Shown here: piece after piece, positions 38,090 to 47,879 of the stretch
How the letters are laid out: each line of letters opens with the position of its first letter
Numbering within the stretch: position 1 is the stretch's first letter
Origin: Limisphaerales bacterium
Lineage (GTDB): Bacteria > Verrucomicrobiota > Verrucomicrobiia > Limisphaerales > AAA164-E04
Direction: 5' to 3'
Assembly (NCBI GenBank): GCA_024761205.1
Contig: JAMASS010000006.1
Coordinates: 1 to 64,000 of the forward strand
DNA length: 64,000 nt
Program-made: the position numbers and the translations under genes
Notes under the pieces: model-generated
What the model saw: only the letters and a program-made list of their open reading frames with translations
The model's database searches: none
Told to the model about the DNA's origin: nothing

Positions 38090-38725
38090 TAGAATAGGGT
38101 ATATCAAAGGAGTTTTGATGTGATTTCCGACGAAGCGATTTATCGGTGTGGCTGTGATACCACCCATTAAAACAAAGCATATTCCAATCATCAATGCTTT
38201 TTCCACAGCGAAGATATAAACAGTATTAACAGCGTAAAGAACTCGAGGCAGCCAAGGATCATGAGCCACGCAAGTATGACTTTGGTGCCACTGATAAAAT
38301 CTGCTGTGGTGAATCCCGTTGTTGAGATAATTGACACAACGTGAAAGAGGGGGAGGCATACGGGAGGCTATTGCTTGGTGATGATTCAGAGTGAGTCCAT
38401 AGAAGGTCAAACGGAGATTGCCAACGTGCAGACTGCAATCAGCCACAAACACACTTTGCGTATCTCTTTCCTGTCGCCATCAACCCCATTTCCGGCGTGT
38501 CAGCCATCCGTAGAGAATGAAATTAATTGAGTCGAGAATCATGAACAACGCAAGCCACAGTTCGATCACAAAGTTGCCAAAGTGAGCAACGTTCGTGTTG
38601 TGAGCGCCAAATCCCCCAGTGGAGCTACCGCACGCGTGTGATAAGCGGCATCAAATGCGTTCATTCCCAGCCTTCTCAGACCGGCAAAACACGTAAGAAT
38701 TAGCCCGAATTTCTTGCCATTCAAG
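38090..38725 (-). pseudogene. TrkH potassium transporter, 3' fragment
   Basis: The minus strand reads KKFGLILTCFAGLRRLGMNA and FDAAYH, then by frame changes STGGFGAHNTNVAHFGNFVI, ELWLALFMILDSINFILYGW, TTGFTTADFISGTKVILAWL and MILGCLEFFTLLILF. These are the third and fourth pore regions (T-G-G-F, T-G-F-T) and last helices of TrkH. At least three frameshifts and a deleted stretch are present. It directly follows the glutamate synthase relic. Its 5' counterpart may be the fragment at 24712-25000. Confidence 0.68.
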
Positions 38726-38769
38726 GTTGTCCAACGGCAGGGAGGTTGGCGGAGCACGAGGCTGCCCCC

Positions 38770-39552
38770 ATATGGTCGTAGCACCTCTCCTCAGTGGATA
38801 CAATGTAGCTTCCATACCGCCCCGTCTATGGCTTGCATTTGCCAACCACCGATTCTGCGTGGCCACGCCTGTCGGACAGTGGACGGAGTGGCAGCGTTGC
38901 GCCCTGAAGGCAGCGTTGCGCCCTGAATACACCCAAGCCCCAACATCGGGCTCACGGGCCAAGCCAATAATGTCGCATCCCATTGAGAAAGCGTGAAGTG
39001 GTGTCAGGAAAACCCAATTTTCCAGAATCAATAAAGGTGACATGCTCCGCCAAGCCTGTCTCGCAAAACCGTCGAAAGGCACGTTCGAATTCGTGCTAAA
39101 CGGCAACGAAATATGATCGGCAAATACCAATGGCGCAGCACCGCTCCCTTTTTCTTGCGCGATATTCGCCCAACACCTTCGCTGATGAGATTTTATGATT
39201 CGAGTCGTAGTTCTCTTTTCGCCGAGCTGCGGATCGAATTAAGAGAAAGGCGTTGGGTTTGATAATCAGGTAATTCGGAGTGATCTCCAGATCGTTGTCG
39301 GTCTCAAAACCAAAATACTCATTTTCCCGCTTCGAGGTTGAAACCAGAGCCGCTGGTCCCGGGAGAAAGGACGCTCCTCAACACTGTTCGTAACGATGTA
39401 TTGCCGTAATTCCAGACTAATCGATTCCAGCAAATAGCGGAAACGACCCATAATCGGAAAATTCCGAAGGATGGCGTGACGGCATTGGGTGAGTCATAAA
39501 TCGCGACCAGAAGCAGAATGATACCCAAGCCGCCAAGATACCACACCACCAA
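38770..39552 (-). pseudogene. FMN-binding glutamate synthase-family protein, relic
   Basis: From 39552 the minus strand starts MVVWYLGGLGIILLLVAIYD, the N-terminal helix of membrane-linked FMN glutamate synthase proteins. It shifts frame to FRYLLESISLELRQYIVTNS and EERPFSRDQR, then FGFETDNDLEITPNYLIIK. After a large deletion it resumes with GAAPLVFADHISLP and reaches CPTGVATQ. About half of the usual 520 residues are lost, including most of the barrel. A 19-base tandem duplication adds a further shift. Confidence 0.75.
38890..38927. repeat. 19-bp perfect tandem duplication in the glutamate synthase relic
   Basis: GGCAGCGTTGCGCCCTGAA occupies 38890-38908 and again 38909-38927 without a gap. 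Nineteen is not a multiple of three, so the duplication shifts the reading frame next to the CPTGVATQ region. Confidence 0.92.
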
Positions 39553-39581
39553 GCCCCTCCTCAGGGAAAGCGATGAACCAT

Positions 39582-40163
39582 CTACTTCAGCTCATCCACC
39601 GATCGGATCACTTTGCCTGCCAAGCCATATTCAACCGCCTGCTTCGGACTCATCCAAAAATTGCGATCGCTATCCTTGGTGACCTGCCCCAAAGACTGCC
39701 CGGTCCGTTCCGCAAACGTCCGATTGAGCCGCTCGCGCATCTTGATGATTTCCTTAGCCTCAATCTCCGCGTCCGATGCCGACCCCCCAACTCCCCCACT
39801 TGGCTGATGCAACATGAACCGTGTATTCGGCAACGAGAATCGATCTTCCCTCGGCGGCGCAGAATAGATCAGCGCCCCGGCACTGGCGACCCGCCCGGTA
39901 CCGATCATCAGAATCCGCAACCCCACAAAACGAATCATGTCGAAAATCGTGTCGCCGGATTCCACATGACCGCCGGGCGAATTGATAATCACGCGGATGG
40001 AATCCTTGGACTCGCCAGCCAGCACCATGAGTTTCTCGGTAAAATCCCGCGCGGCCTTTTGGGTGATTTCGCCAAAGATCGTAATGGTACGCTGCTTCAA
40101 AAGCGCGGTCTGAACGTGGTCCTTAAACAACTCTTTGCACTCCGAGAGATTCTCGCTGCTCAT
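39582..40163 (-). CDS. clpP: ATP-dependent Clp protease proteolytic subunit
   Basis: This 193-residue ClpP is the serine peptidase barrel that works with ClpA/ClpX-type unfoldases. The catalytic triad is visible: Ser94 in GRVASAGALIY, His119 in RFMLHQPSGG and Asp166 in KDSDRNFWMS. The oxyanion Gly pair lies in INSPGGHVESG. The N-terminal 20 residues (SSENLSECKELFKDHVQTAL) differ from the usual short propeptide. No clpX is adjacent, so it may be a paralogue with its own role. It is preceded and followed by relics. Confidence 0.94.
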   Translation of the reverse strand: MSSENLSECKELFKDHVQTALLKQRTITIFGEITQKAARDFTEKLMVLAGESKDSIRVIINSPGGHVESGDTIFDMIRFVGLRILMIGTGRVASAGALIYSAPPREDRFSLPNTRFMLHQPSGGVGGSASDAEIEAKEIIKMRERLNRTFAERTGQSLGQVTKDSDRNFWMSPKQAVEYGLAGKVIRSVDELK

Positions 40164-40247
40164 AAGGGGCCAATCATGTGATCTCCACCGACCGGATCAA
40201 GCATAAACCCGTGACTAGTGAAAAGCGGGAGTGCTCCAAACGATGAA

Positions 40248-40272
40248 GGTAGGGCGAGACTCCGCCGAGCCG
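40248..40272. repeat. REP-like intergenic repeat, copy B
   Basis: GGTAGGGCGAGACTCCGCCG plus the next five bases match the repeat at 28369-28394 with few changes. It lies in the leader of clpP. Confidence 0.5.
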
Positions 40273-40312
40273 CTCTCACTGAGATCGGTAACAGCGAACT
40301 GATCGGACCACT

Positions 40313-40738
40313 TCATCGACCAAGCATCCTGTCAATGACATCCCGCCTCCGGAGACCAGCGAAGGAGGACGGCTCGAAAGACTCTCGCCCCACCTTTCTT
40401 CGAATCTGTCTCACCACCTCAATCACCTTCGCTTTGAACCACAAAGCAGCCATACGCTGCTCGGCTGGTGGAACCTTAGGTTGAGCGCCCCCGCGCTCGC
40501 GCAAATCCCTACAGAATCTCGCACAGGTCAAGACAGTCCCCCTTTGCTCGCAAGCAAATAAATACACGCGATCTCTGTCAACCCAGGATGCAGTAGTCCA
40601 CCCGGAATTCATACCGATGACAGGTTCGGAGATAATTGGCAGTTCCGGCAGCGCCACGCGATTGATCACCAACAAATGGGCTGTGGCTTGCCTAGCCCCG
40701 CACCAAAGCAAACCAACGTCACCCGAGCGCCATTTCAC
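40313..40738 (-). pseudogene. Possible anti-sigma-factor C-terminal remnant
   Basis: The minus strand has a coding-like stretch ATAHLLVINRVALPELPI, then MNSGWTTASWVDRDRVYLFA, which recalls the extracytoplasmic end of anti-sigma proteins that accompany ECF sigma factors in this phylum (H-L-L-V ... W-T-T-A-S-W ... V-Y-L). The sequence after it has no likeness and there is no N-terminal zinc or membrane part. The reading is weak. Confidence 0.3.
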
Positions 40739-40812
40739 TCAAGGATTCGGCATCCCAGAGTCGCCTGTTGGGCCAAGGCTGCCGGAAACTCAAAAGCACT
40801 CCCGCCTTCCTG

Positions 40813-41079
40813 TCAGGCCAACCGTGCCTTGACCGCCGGCAACAATGCAGCCTGATAATCCAAACAGGTGAGCTTCGTCGCCAAGAAATGGGTCATATCA
40901 GCGAGGTACTGAGCCATTGCCCAAGCCGACGAATCAGGCAGGGCAAAAACAACGCCACTCCCACGAAGAGTAAAATTGCAGAGAGACTCTACAAAACATC
41001 TGTATTCCCGCGCCGGCAGCAAAATCGCAGGACCAGTCGGGCCTTCCCCCGCGAGTGTGATAATGAAAGGGGGGTGCAT
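40813..41079 (-). CDS. Hypothetical 88-residue protein
   Basis: From the ATG at 41079 the frame reads MHPPFIITLAGEGPTGPAIL, then GSGVVFALPDSSAWAMAQYL and TKLTCLDYQAALLPAVKARL. AAGG lies about 9 bases upstream. It has a plausible mixed alpha/beta composition and no signal peptide. I do not recognise it. It could be a remnant of a longer gene, since the same frame stays open upstream to 41199. Confidence 0.35.
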   Translation of the reverse strand: MHPPFIITLAGEGPTGPAILLPAREYRCFVESLCNFTLRGSGVVFALPDSSAWAMAQYLADMTHFLATKLTCLDYQAALLPAVKARLA

Positions 41080-41214
41080 TAGGAACCTTGGAATTCTTGA
41101 GCGAAGTGGGACATCAAGGACATGCATCTTCTTCCCATCACACGCTCCTCTGCCTCTAGGTTTGACGTCTTGAAATCGTTCGGCCAAGATCCTTCGCAAT
41201 CACGGAAAGTCGTT

Positions 41215-41649
41215 ATGAACCATTTTGTTGTAACTGTTTCAGTCTTGAGTGCCTGCTTGGGGAGTCTTCAAGCTCAGGAATCGAACCCAAAAGAAGAGCC
41301 TCTGCCAAAAGCGACGGCAACCTCTGAAACCTTGAACGGTGCGGTGGCGATGGAAGCCGAATCCAGCGACCCCAATGTCGCCACCACGAACCCGCTCGCG
41401 AAAAAGCCGCAAAAGATCATTATCGGTGGTGCCGCCGTGAACCTCTTCGACCCTGATGAGTCGTCGCCTGCATCCGAGGATGCCTCACACAAGATACGGG
41501 GTGTGCAATTGCTCAATCCGTTCGCCCCCCTTCAAAAAAGTTCCGAGATCCCCAGAACATGGTCGGGGCGGCGGACATTCAGTAAGCGAATCCAGAACCC
41601 GAAAACCGTCGAAACAACCGGCATCAAGGTGTTTTTCATTCAATTCTAG
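41215..41649 (+). CDS. Small secreted protein of unknown function
   Basis: The ATG at 41215 follows GGAAAG at 7 bases and opens a signal peptide, MNHFVVTVSVLSACLGSLQA. The 144-residue product is then Pro/Ser/Lys-rich and low in complexity. A motif PQKIIIGGAAVNLFDPDE lies mid-protein and VQLLNPFAPLQKS follows. I recognise no family. Such short secreted proteins with a single hydrophobic NPFAP segment may be envelope-associated. The PQQ-propeller gene follows on the same strand after 175 bases. Confidence 0.6.
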   Translation: MNHFVVTVSVLSACLGSLQAQESNPKEEPLPKATATSETLNGAVAMEAESSDPNVATTNPLAKKPQKIIIGGAAVNLFDPDESSPASEDASHKIRGVQLLNPFAPLQKSSEIPRTWSGRRTFSKRIQNPKTVETTGIKVFFIQF

Positions 41650-41824
41650 GATTGATCCTCAACACCAAATGAACCGCTCTGGCTTGATCTAAGCCGAGGA
41701 GGCCATATCATCCCGCATCGTTTCTGGCAAAAGGACAACTGCATCTGAATTTTGTTCTTCTAGAAGCCGCCACATCGCTTTACCATCAAACGTATTCAAC
41801 CACAAAAATATGCTGAAAAATCAC

Positions 41825-43135
41825 ATGAAACGCAGTCTTCTCCTAGCTCTTGCTTTCTCCATCACCAACATGCTTGAGGCGGCCAACTGGGCCCAATGGC
41901 GCGGGCCAAGTTTCAATGGATCGACCACAGAAACCGGACTTCCAGCAAAATGGTCCAAGACCGAGAATGTTGTCTGGAAGGCAAAACTTCCTGGTGAGAG
42001 CGCCGCGACACCCGCTGTTTGGGAAGACAAAGTCTTCGTCTCGAGCACGGACAGTCAATCCCAATCCCTGATGGCGCTCTGCTTCGACCGCAGCTCAGGG
42101 AACCCTCTTTGGTCGAAACAATTGAGCAAAGGCCTCCGACAAGACAGCCGCAGTAGCTACTCGTCACCATCTCCGGCAACCGACGGGCAGGTGGTGGTTT
42201 TCTTCTATGGCAATGGGGACCTCATTGCCTTCAATCTCGACGGGAAGGAACTGTGGAAGCGCAACATTCAAAAGGAAGAAGGCGCGTTCGCCTTCCTATG
42301 GACGTTCAGTTCCAGCCCGCTCCTCTACGAAGACAAACTCTACCTTCAAGTCCTTCAGCGCGACACACCGGTCCGCGGCCGCGGCTTTAGCGATCGTGAA
42401 AACGAGTCTTATATTCTCGCCATGAATCCGAGCACAGGGAAAACGCTCTGGCGTCATGTGCGTCCCAGCAAGGCCAAAGCCGAATCTCGCGAAGCCTTCA
42501 CCACCCCCATCCCCTTTGAATTCCGTGGACAAAAGCAGATCCTGATCATTGGCGGGGATGTCCTGACCGGTCATGATCCCGCCACCGGCAAGGAACTGTG
42601 GCGCTGGGGCACTTGGAACCCCAACCGAATCGGACACTGGCGCCACGTGCCCTCACCCATCGCCAGTGAGGATATCATTCTGGTCTGCGCGCCAAAACGA
42701 GACCCGATTTACGCCATCAAGCCCGGCGGTGCTGGACTGCTGAATGATCGTGCAATCGCCTGGGTGAGTAACGATACCCGAGAACTCTCCTCCGACGTTC
42801 CCACGCCCGCCTGCTATCAGGGTGACTTTTTCATCCTCAGCGATGTTCGAAAGGCACTCTCGCGTGTCGAACCCAAGTCTGGAACGGTCAAGTGGACTAC
42901 CGAACTTCCCGGTTTCCCAAAGTATGAAGCATCGCCCTTGGCTGCCGATGGAAAAATCTATGTCATGAATTTTGCCGGCGACGTCGTAGTGATCAACGCC
43001 GAAGATGGCAAGATTATTAGCAATATTGCGATGGGCAGCGGCAGCGACGATCAAACACGCTCCGCTATTATCGCGTCGCATGGACAACTTTTCATTCGCA
43101 CCAATAGCGAACTTTTCTGCATTGCAGCCCAATAA
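41825..43135 (+). CDS. Secreted PQQ-like beta-propeller protein
   Basis: This protein of about 436 residues has a signal peptide (MKRSLLLALAFSITNMLEA) and begins ANWAQWRGPSFNGSTTETGL, the standard opening of planctomycete/verrucomicrobial PQQ-binding-like propellers. Blades carry the G-x-x-x-W pattern: GNPLWSKQL, GKELWKRN, GKTLWRHV, GKELWRWG, GTVKWTTEL. No Ca/PQQ catalytic set is evident, so an outer-layer binding or scaffold role is as likely as dehydrogenase activity. The ATG at 41825 is preferred to one 15 bases upstream. The DUF1080 gene follows after 29 bases and probably shares a transcript. Confidence 0.9.
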   Translation: MKRSLLLALAFSITNMLEAANWAQWRGPSFNGSTTETGLPAKWSKTENVVWKAKLPGESAATPAVWEDKVFVSSTDSQSQSLMALCFDRSSGNPLWSKQLSKGLRQDSRSSYSSPSPATDGQVVVFFYGNGDLIAFNLDGKELWKRNIQKEEGAFAFLWTFSSSPLLYEDKLYLQVLQRDTPVRGRGFSDRENESYILAMNPSTGKTLWRHVRPSKAKAESREAFTTPIPFEFRGQKQILIIGGDVLTGHDPATGKELWRWGTWNPNRIGHWRHVPSPIASEDIILVCAPKRDPIYAIKPGGAGLLNDRAIAWVSNDTRELSSDVPTPACYQGDFFILSDVRKALSRVEPKSGTVKWTTELPGFPKYEASPLAADGKIYVMNFAGDVVVINAEDGKIISNIAMGSGSDDQTRSAIIASHGQLFIRTNSELFCIAAQ

Positions 43136-43164
43136 ATCACGAACCGACCAACACAGGCCTTTAT

Positions 43165-43875
43165 ATGCGTTTAACAGTCAAAACACTCTTCCCAGCCCTC
43201 GCTCTTGGCGGAACCCTGTTGGTGACTGCCAACCCCAACAGTCAAGAACCCCCAATCATCACCCCAGGCAATCAGCCGGGCGAACCACCATCTGACGCCA
43301 TCGTGCTGTTTGACGGGAAGGATTTCTCCAAATGGGAAAGCATCAAAGGCGGTCCCATTAAATGGGAAGTCACCAACGGGGCCATGACGGTCAATCGAAC
43401 CGGTAACATTCGAACGAAAGAAACCTTCGGCGATGTGCAACTACACATCGAATGGGCCACGCCAAGAAAGATCGAGGGCGAGGGACAAGGCCGAGGCAAT
43501 AGCGGCGTCTACCTACAAGGACGATATGAAATCCAGGTCCTGGATTCTTACAATAACAAGACCTATCCCAACGGTCAAGCGGGCGCCTTCTACGGCAACA
43601 ACCCGCCTTTGGTGAATGCTTCCAAAAAACCCGGCGAATGGCAGACCTACGATATCATCTTCATTGCGCCCAAACTGACCAAAGACGGCACAGATGTCAT
43701 TCCCGGATCCTTCACCGTATTCCACAACGGCGTGTTGATCCAAAACCACATTCCGATATCGGGTAAGAAAACAACCGCCGCCGCTTTTTCCGGTGCCGCT
43801 GCCAAGGGACCCTTGGTGCTGCAGGATCATAGCAACCCGGTCCGCTACCGGAACATCTGGATCCGGCCTTTGTAA
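43165..43875 (+). CDS. DUF1080 / 3-keto-disaccharide hydrolase domain protein
   Basis: This 236-residue secreted protein has a leader (MRLTVKTLFPALALGGTLLV) and then the DUF1080 lectin-like fold. Landmarks are DAIVLFDGKDFSKWE, IKWEVTNGAMTV, FGDVQLHIEWATP, GRGNSGVYLQGRYEIQVLDS and DHSNPVRYRNIWIRPL. Members have been linked to hydrolysis of 3-keto-glycosides and are abundant in this phylum. With the PQQ-propeller protein it forms a two-gene secreted set likely acting on glycans. A terminator-like hairpin follows. Confidence 0.93.
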   Translation: MRLTVKTLFPALALGGTLLVTANPNSQEPPIITPGNQPGEPPSDAIVLFDGKDFSKWESIKGGPIKWEVTNGAMTVNRTGNIRTKETFGDVQLHIEWATPRKIEGEGQGRGNSGVYLQGRYEIQVLDSYNNKTYPNGQAGAFYGNNPPLVNASKKPGEWQTYDIIFIAPKLTKDGTDVIPGSFTVFHNGVLIQNHIPISGKKTTAAAFSGAAAKGPLVLQDHSNPVRYRNIWIRPL

Positions 43876-43904
43876 GCCACTTTGATTCCCTAAGATTCAC
43901 TCTG

Positions 43905-43936
43905 GAGCCGGATCGTCGACGCGACCGGCTCTTTCG
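43905..43936 (+). terminator. Terminator-like hairpin after the DUF1080 gene
   Basis: GAGCCGG (43905-43911) pairs with CCGGCTC (43925-43931). The 13-base interior can pair further (TCG with CGA). Only a short TTT follows, so the U-tract is weak. Confidence 0.5.
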
Positions 43937-43971
43937 CTCATCAGTAATCGGAACTTCATCTTCAGAACCTC

Positions 43972-44990
43972 ATGCAAGTGCGCCTCCCAGAATCAGTCCT
44001 CCCGATCATTCAACGGTTTTTGCCATCGCATGGCATCCCGGCAGACTGCCCGCCGGAATCCCTCATAACCACAACCACCGATACGTCGTCTTCGTTCATC
44101 ACGGAGGATTGGAGGACTACGCCGTCAAACACTTCGATCCGAATGTCACGAGCACAGCCAACACTTTCGCCAGGGAACAACACCGCTACAATTTGCTAAA
44201 GGCTCTCAGCGCAAACCGAACGCCAGTGCTTCTGAGCGCCTAAGCCACGCCGACCATCTCCTCCTCCTCTCTCAAATACCGAGCCGAGGTCTCCGAGAGA
44301 ACGAAATCAACCAAAGCACCGTCCGGCAGGCAGCGGATTTTGTTACCAACCTCACAACCAGCCAACCGACTCCGAAATAGCACAAACCACCCCCAACGCA
44401 CTGGAAGCCTACGACTCAATAGCGCGATCACCTCACCGCCAGTGCCAATCAATCACCAATATTCAGCAACATCGGAAACAAATGTATCCCCAAAGGCGCG
44501 CACCTTCATCGACGATGAATCAGGCGCCACTTGGCAAAACATGTTGGGCGCCGTGCTTAACCAGTTCCAGACCGCCAGCATCACCGTGGATAAACCGCTC
44601 GCTCCGGATCAAAAGATTCCCTCGTCCAGAAAGTTCGGCTTCCACAATGCGTTGCTCACTCTAGAGAAGAAAATCTGCCTTGTCGGTTTCACCGAATCCT
44701 GATGGGACGATCCAGCCCGGCTCCTCGGCCGCTTCTTTTGCTCAAACCGCCTACCGCCAAAACTGGATCACTGAGGTACGACCATCAGCACCCTAGGAGA
44801 GATTCCGCCAATCGACCCAGAATTCGCCACTCAGTCTAAGGTTTACCAAGTCATTCAAACCTGTCTCCCGAGCATCAAATGCCTCGAATCGAGTGAGCAA
44901 CCAACAGCTTTGCCCGAAGAACCCAAACATTCCGCCACGAAACTAATCAGTATCACTCCTAAAACCCGCCAGTGGCTTATCAAGCCAACC
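43972..44990 (+). pseudogene. Aminoglycoside phosphotransferase-family kinase, relic
   Basis: Pieces in two frames fit the APH/choline-kinase-like family: HNHRYVVFVHHGGLEDYAVK, FAREQHRYNLLKALSANRTP, then after a gap KFGFHNALLTLEKKICLVGF, a stop at 44700, and in the same frame WDDPARLLGRFFCSNRLPP. F-G-F-H-N-A and the following aspartate region are the D-F-G-x-H-N and D-F-E-x-x-G-x-D-D-P motifs in degraded form (V-G-F-T-E-S in place of D-F-E-Y-x-G). Stops, a frameshift and changed catalytic residues show it is dead. It borders the glycan block. Confidence 0.62.
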
Positions 44991-45002
44991 AAGCAACATA
45001 GG

Positions 45003-47669
45003 CTAGCTCCCGGGCACAGTGGATGTTTCGGAGTTGGTTTCCTTGCGCCCCGCCCCTCCCCGCACGAGGTAGATACAGATCAAGCAGCCCAGGCCGATCG
45101 ATGTAAGGCTGATACCAAGCCCCAACTGGGGCGGTTCATACCGGAATTCAACCACATGATCGCCCGCCGGCACTTTAACTCCGCGCATGATATAGTTGCA
45201 CCGCAACAACATCTGCTGGGCGCCATCCACATAGACATTCCAATGCGGATGGAAGCGATCATTCAACAGGAGCACCCCATCACTCGAGCCACCGGTCTTG
45301 ATTCGAATGACCTTGGGATGGTAACTCTCGATCGTTGCGGTGCCACCGTCCGAATCCGGCGCCACCGCCGGAGGGGTTACAGATCCATCCATGACGACAA
45401 CGGTCTGGGCCGGATCAAATTGAAGGTCGGAAAGTTGGGCGAGGACGGCTTGCTCATTGGTCAGCGTTATCCAGTTGGAATAGCGTTTGGCCTTCGGCAA
45501 CGCCCCTTCGAATTCGATGATCCCGAAACTCCCCTCCGGATGCTCCACCACCGTTAAGTCGTCTACCTTGACAGCAGATGAGCTCATTTCCTCCTTCGGA
45601 ACAAAGTTAAATTGACTCAAGATCTTGAAACGATCTCGATTATAATCAAACTGCTGATTCAGCACGGCAACATAGCTCGTCATCCCCAACAGATAACGCG
45701 TACTGGTCAATTCCCAGAGCCGCGAATATTTGACTCCTTCCTGCACATTCGAAGGCACAAAAAGACTTCCAAACGTCAGATCCATGATGTGCCATCGAGG
45801 CATTTGGACGACATCCAAGGACTGAATATCATAGAAAGGAAACTGATGCTGGAGCCATGAGTAGGCGATAATGCCAAAGAACGCTCCGTTCTCATTTGAA
45901 AGCGAACTCGGCCTAAGTGGGTTCAGCGTACTCGTGACTCGCCGCTCGAAAGAATTCTCTCTCAGTTTCTCGATAATCGGGTTCGTCGCATACTTCTCCT
46001 TGTAGTCGTAATAAACGATCCAAAACCGATCCGCACGCGCAAGATCCACCAAAAGGACTAACCCAACGATCACTCCCAGCGCCTTTCCCTGCCTCAAATT
46101 AAAGGCGCCGCTGACAATGAGGGCGAGGATCAGAAAAGCTCCCAGCAAGAAAACAACCGACCACATCACCTCACTGACACTAAACGCGTGGATGGCGGCC
46201 GCAATATCCCCCGGGATGGCAACACTCGAGAGAAACCGAATCATTTCATTTTTTGACGACGCATACACGAGCCATGACAAGACGCCAACCAACACCACGA
46301 TGCCGCTCCCAAAAGTCCACTTCCGATCAAATCCTTCGACAGACGCCCACCACTGCTTGAGAAATACACCCAACGTCTCCTTACGCTCCGGTGCTCGGGC
46401 CAAGTAATGGCACCACAAAACCTGCATCCCATAGCCGAAGAGAATCAGCACCGCAAGATGGAACAGATGCATAAACTTGATGGGGTTTCGAATCATCGAA
46501 AAGTAAGGAAGCTCATAAACTAAACGATAAAGAGGTCCGTATTTCCCAAACGCCAAAACAACCGAGACACAAGCAACCCCCATCCAAAACCAAACCACCA
46601 TCCGCTGATCACCTCCCAAGGGCCCTTGACTTCCCCGGAAACTCTGAAACACAGCAAAGGCAGCCAACAAGAGAACGAGCGTCCCTGCATACTCGCCAGA
46701 GCCCGAATGACGAGCCCACCCCTGTTTGTGAACCTCCCACCCCGGCGATCTCCCCACCGCCCCCCAATAAGAACTCTCCTGCAAGCCGCCCCCGAGATCC
46801 GTCATTCGGTAGCCGAACATTCCAGGAATCCCCACTCTCAATATTTCCTTGACAGGCAAACTCCACTGCGTGGCCTCGTTCCAACGCTGCTCCTTGTCCT
46901 TCGGATCCTGACTCATGCCCGCCACCCCCTGCACCTGAGTCCCGATGAGAGTGGTCAGCGCCTGAGCAGAAAAAAACGCCGCTGAAACCGCTACCACCGC
47001 AATCATCCCCACCGCCTTCAGCCCTTTCTGTCCCAGATCGCCCTTCTCCAACAAAATGAGCAGTCCTACATAGCCACCAACCACCAAACTATAAAGAGCC
47101 CCGACATCGAACCCCTCCATAATCCCGTGCCCAACCGCAAACCCAGCCAACACATACCTGAGAAACGGCATGCGCTCAGCCTTCAAATGAAGAGCTGCGA
47201 GGGCGGCCAATATCGATGCCAAGGTGGTCGCCCTTGAAGGCAAGCCCCAACAGGCATTCGAGAAGGCGTTCATGTTAAAAGCGAAAGCAATCGCCCCCAA
47301 CACGCAAACAACGGGGCAAAATCCCAACTGCCGAAACAACAACCAACCAGCAAACCCCAGAAACAACAACGAAACCGGTGCATAAATCTTGGAATAAACC
47401 ACCGAACTGTTGACCAACAGTCCCAGCAACATCGAAAAATCCGGCAAGGCACTAGGGTTCTCCCGCCCCACCCAATTCAGGTCGTCCCAGTATCCCGCAA
47501 AAGCCCCCGGCAACGCTCCCGCCTCCGAACTAATGATTCCCAAAGGCCCATCATTCGAAAACAAAACCAACTCCGATCGAAGACTAGGATGGAACAGAAA
47601 GACCAACGGGACAGCCAGAATCAACAACACCTGCCACCAGGCAATCTTCTGCGTCAATTGTCGCGCCAT
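45003..47669 (-). CDS. YfhO-like polytopic membrane protein
   Basis: This 888-residue protein has an N-terminal half with about a dozen membrane helices (LLILAVPLVFLFHPSL, CVLGAIAFAFNMNAFS, and so on) and a C-terminal extracytoplasmic part. Near the end LLLNDRFHPHWNVYVDGAQQ and VKVPAGDHVVEFRYEP, then one last helix, match the YfhO family, GT-C-like enzymes that glycosylate lipid-linked or wall polymers. The loop PLYRLVYELPYFSMIRNPIK is a typical family segment. It ends a run of minus-strand glycan genes and may be the membrane transferase for the sugar they make. Confidence 0.88.
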   Translation of the reverse strand: MARQLTQKIAWWQVLLILAVPLVFLFHPSLRSELVLFSNDGPLGIISSEAGALPGAFAGYWDDLNWVGRENPSALPDFSMLLGLLVNSSVVYSKIYAPVSLLFLGFAGWLLFRQLGFCPVVCVLGAIAFAFNMNAFSNACWGLPSRATTLASILAALAALHLKAERMPFLRYVLAGFAVGHGIMEGFDVGALYSLVVGGYVGLLILLEKGDLGQKGLKAVGMIAVVAVSAAFFSAQALTTLIGTQVQGVAGMSQDPKDKEQRWNEATQWSLPVKEILRVGIPGMFGYRMTDLGGGLQESSYWGAVGRSPGWEVHKQGWARHSGSGEYAGTLVLLLAAFAVFQSFRGSQGPLGGDQRMVVWFWMGVACVSVVLAFGKYGPLYRLVYELPYFSMIRNPIKFMHLFHLAVLILFGYGMQVLWCHYLARAPERKETLGVFLKQWWASVEGFDRKWTFGSGIVVLVGVLSWLVYASSKNEMIRFLSSVAIPGDIAAAIHAFSVSEVMWSVVFLLGAFLILALIVSGAFNLRQGKALGVIVGLVLLVDLARADRFWIVYYDYKEKYATNPIIEKLRENSFERRVTSTLNPLRPSSLSNENGAFFGIIAYSWLQHQFPFYDIQSLDVVQMPRWHIMDLTFGSLFVPSNVQEGVKYSRLWELTSTRYLLGMTSYVAVLNQQFDYNRDRFKILSQFNFVPKEEMSSSAVKVDDLTVVEHPEGSFGIIEFEGALPKAKRYSNWITLTNEQAVLAQLSDLQFDPAQTVVVMDGSVTPPAVAPDSDGGTATIESYHPKVIRIKTGGSSDGVLLLNDRFHPHWNVYVDGAQQMLLRCNYIMRGVKVPAGDHVVEFRYEPPQLGLGISLTSIGLGCLICIYLVRGGAGRKETNSETSTVPGS

Positions 47670-47879
47670 GCGAGGGGAGCATGCCGTAACCGTACAACAG
47701 ATGAAAAGCCAATTTCCACAGCGCCGTTATTCGAAGATGCGATCAAGAATGGGGAGGCGGGAAACGAATATCTTGGAATGTGCTCCCAACCACAAAAGAG
47801 AATAAGCTTGGAACTTTGAGATTGAAACACTAGAGCTCCCCCTCGCCCAACTTGGCCCCTTAAACTTTGAACTAACCTT

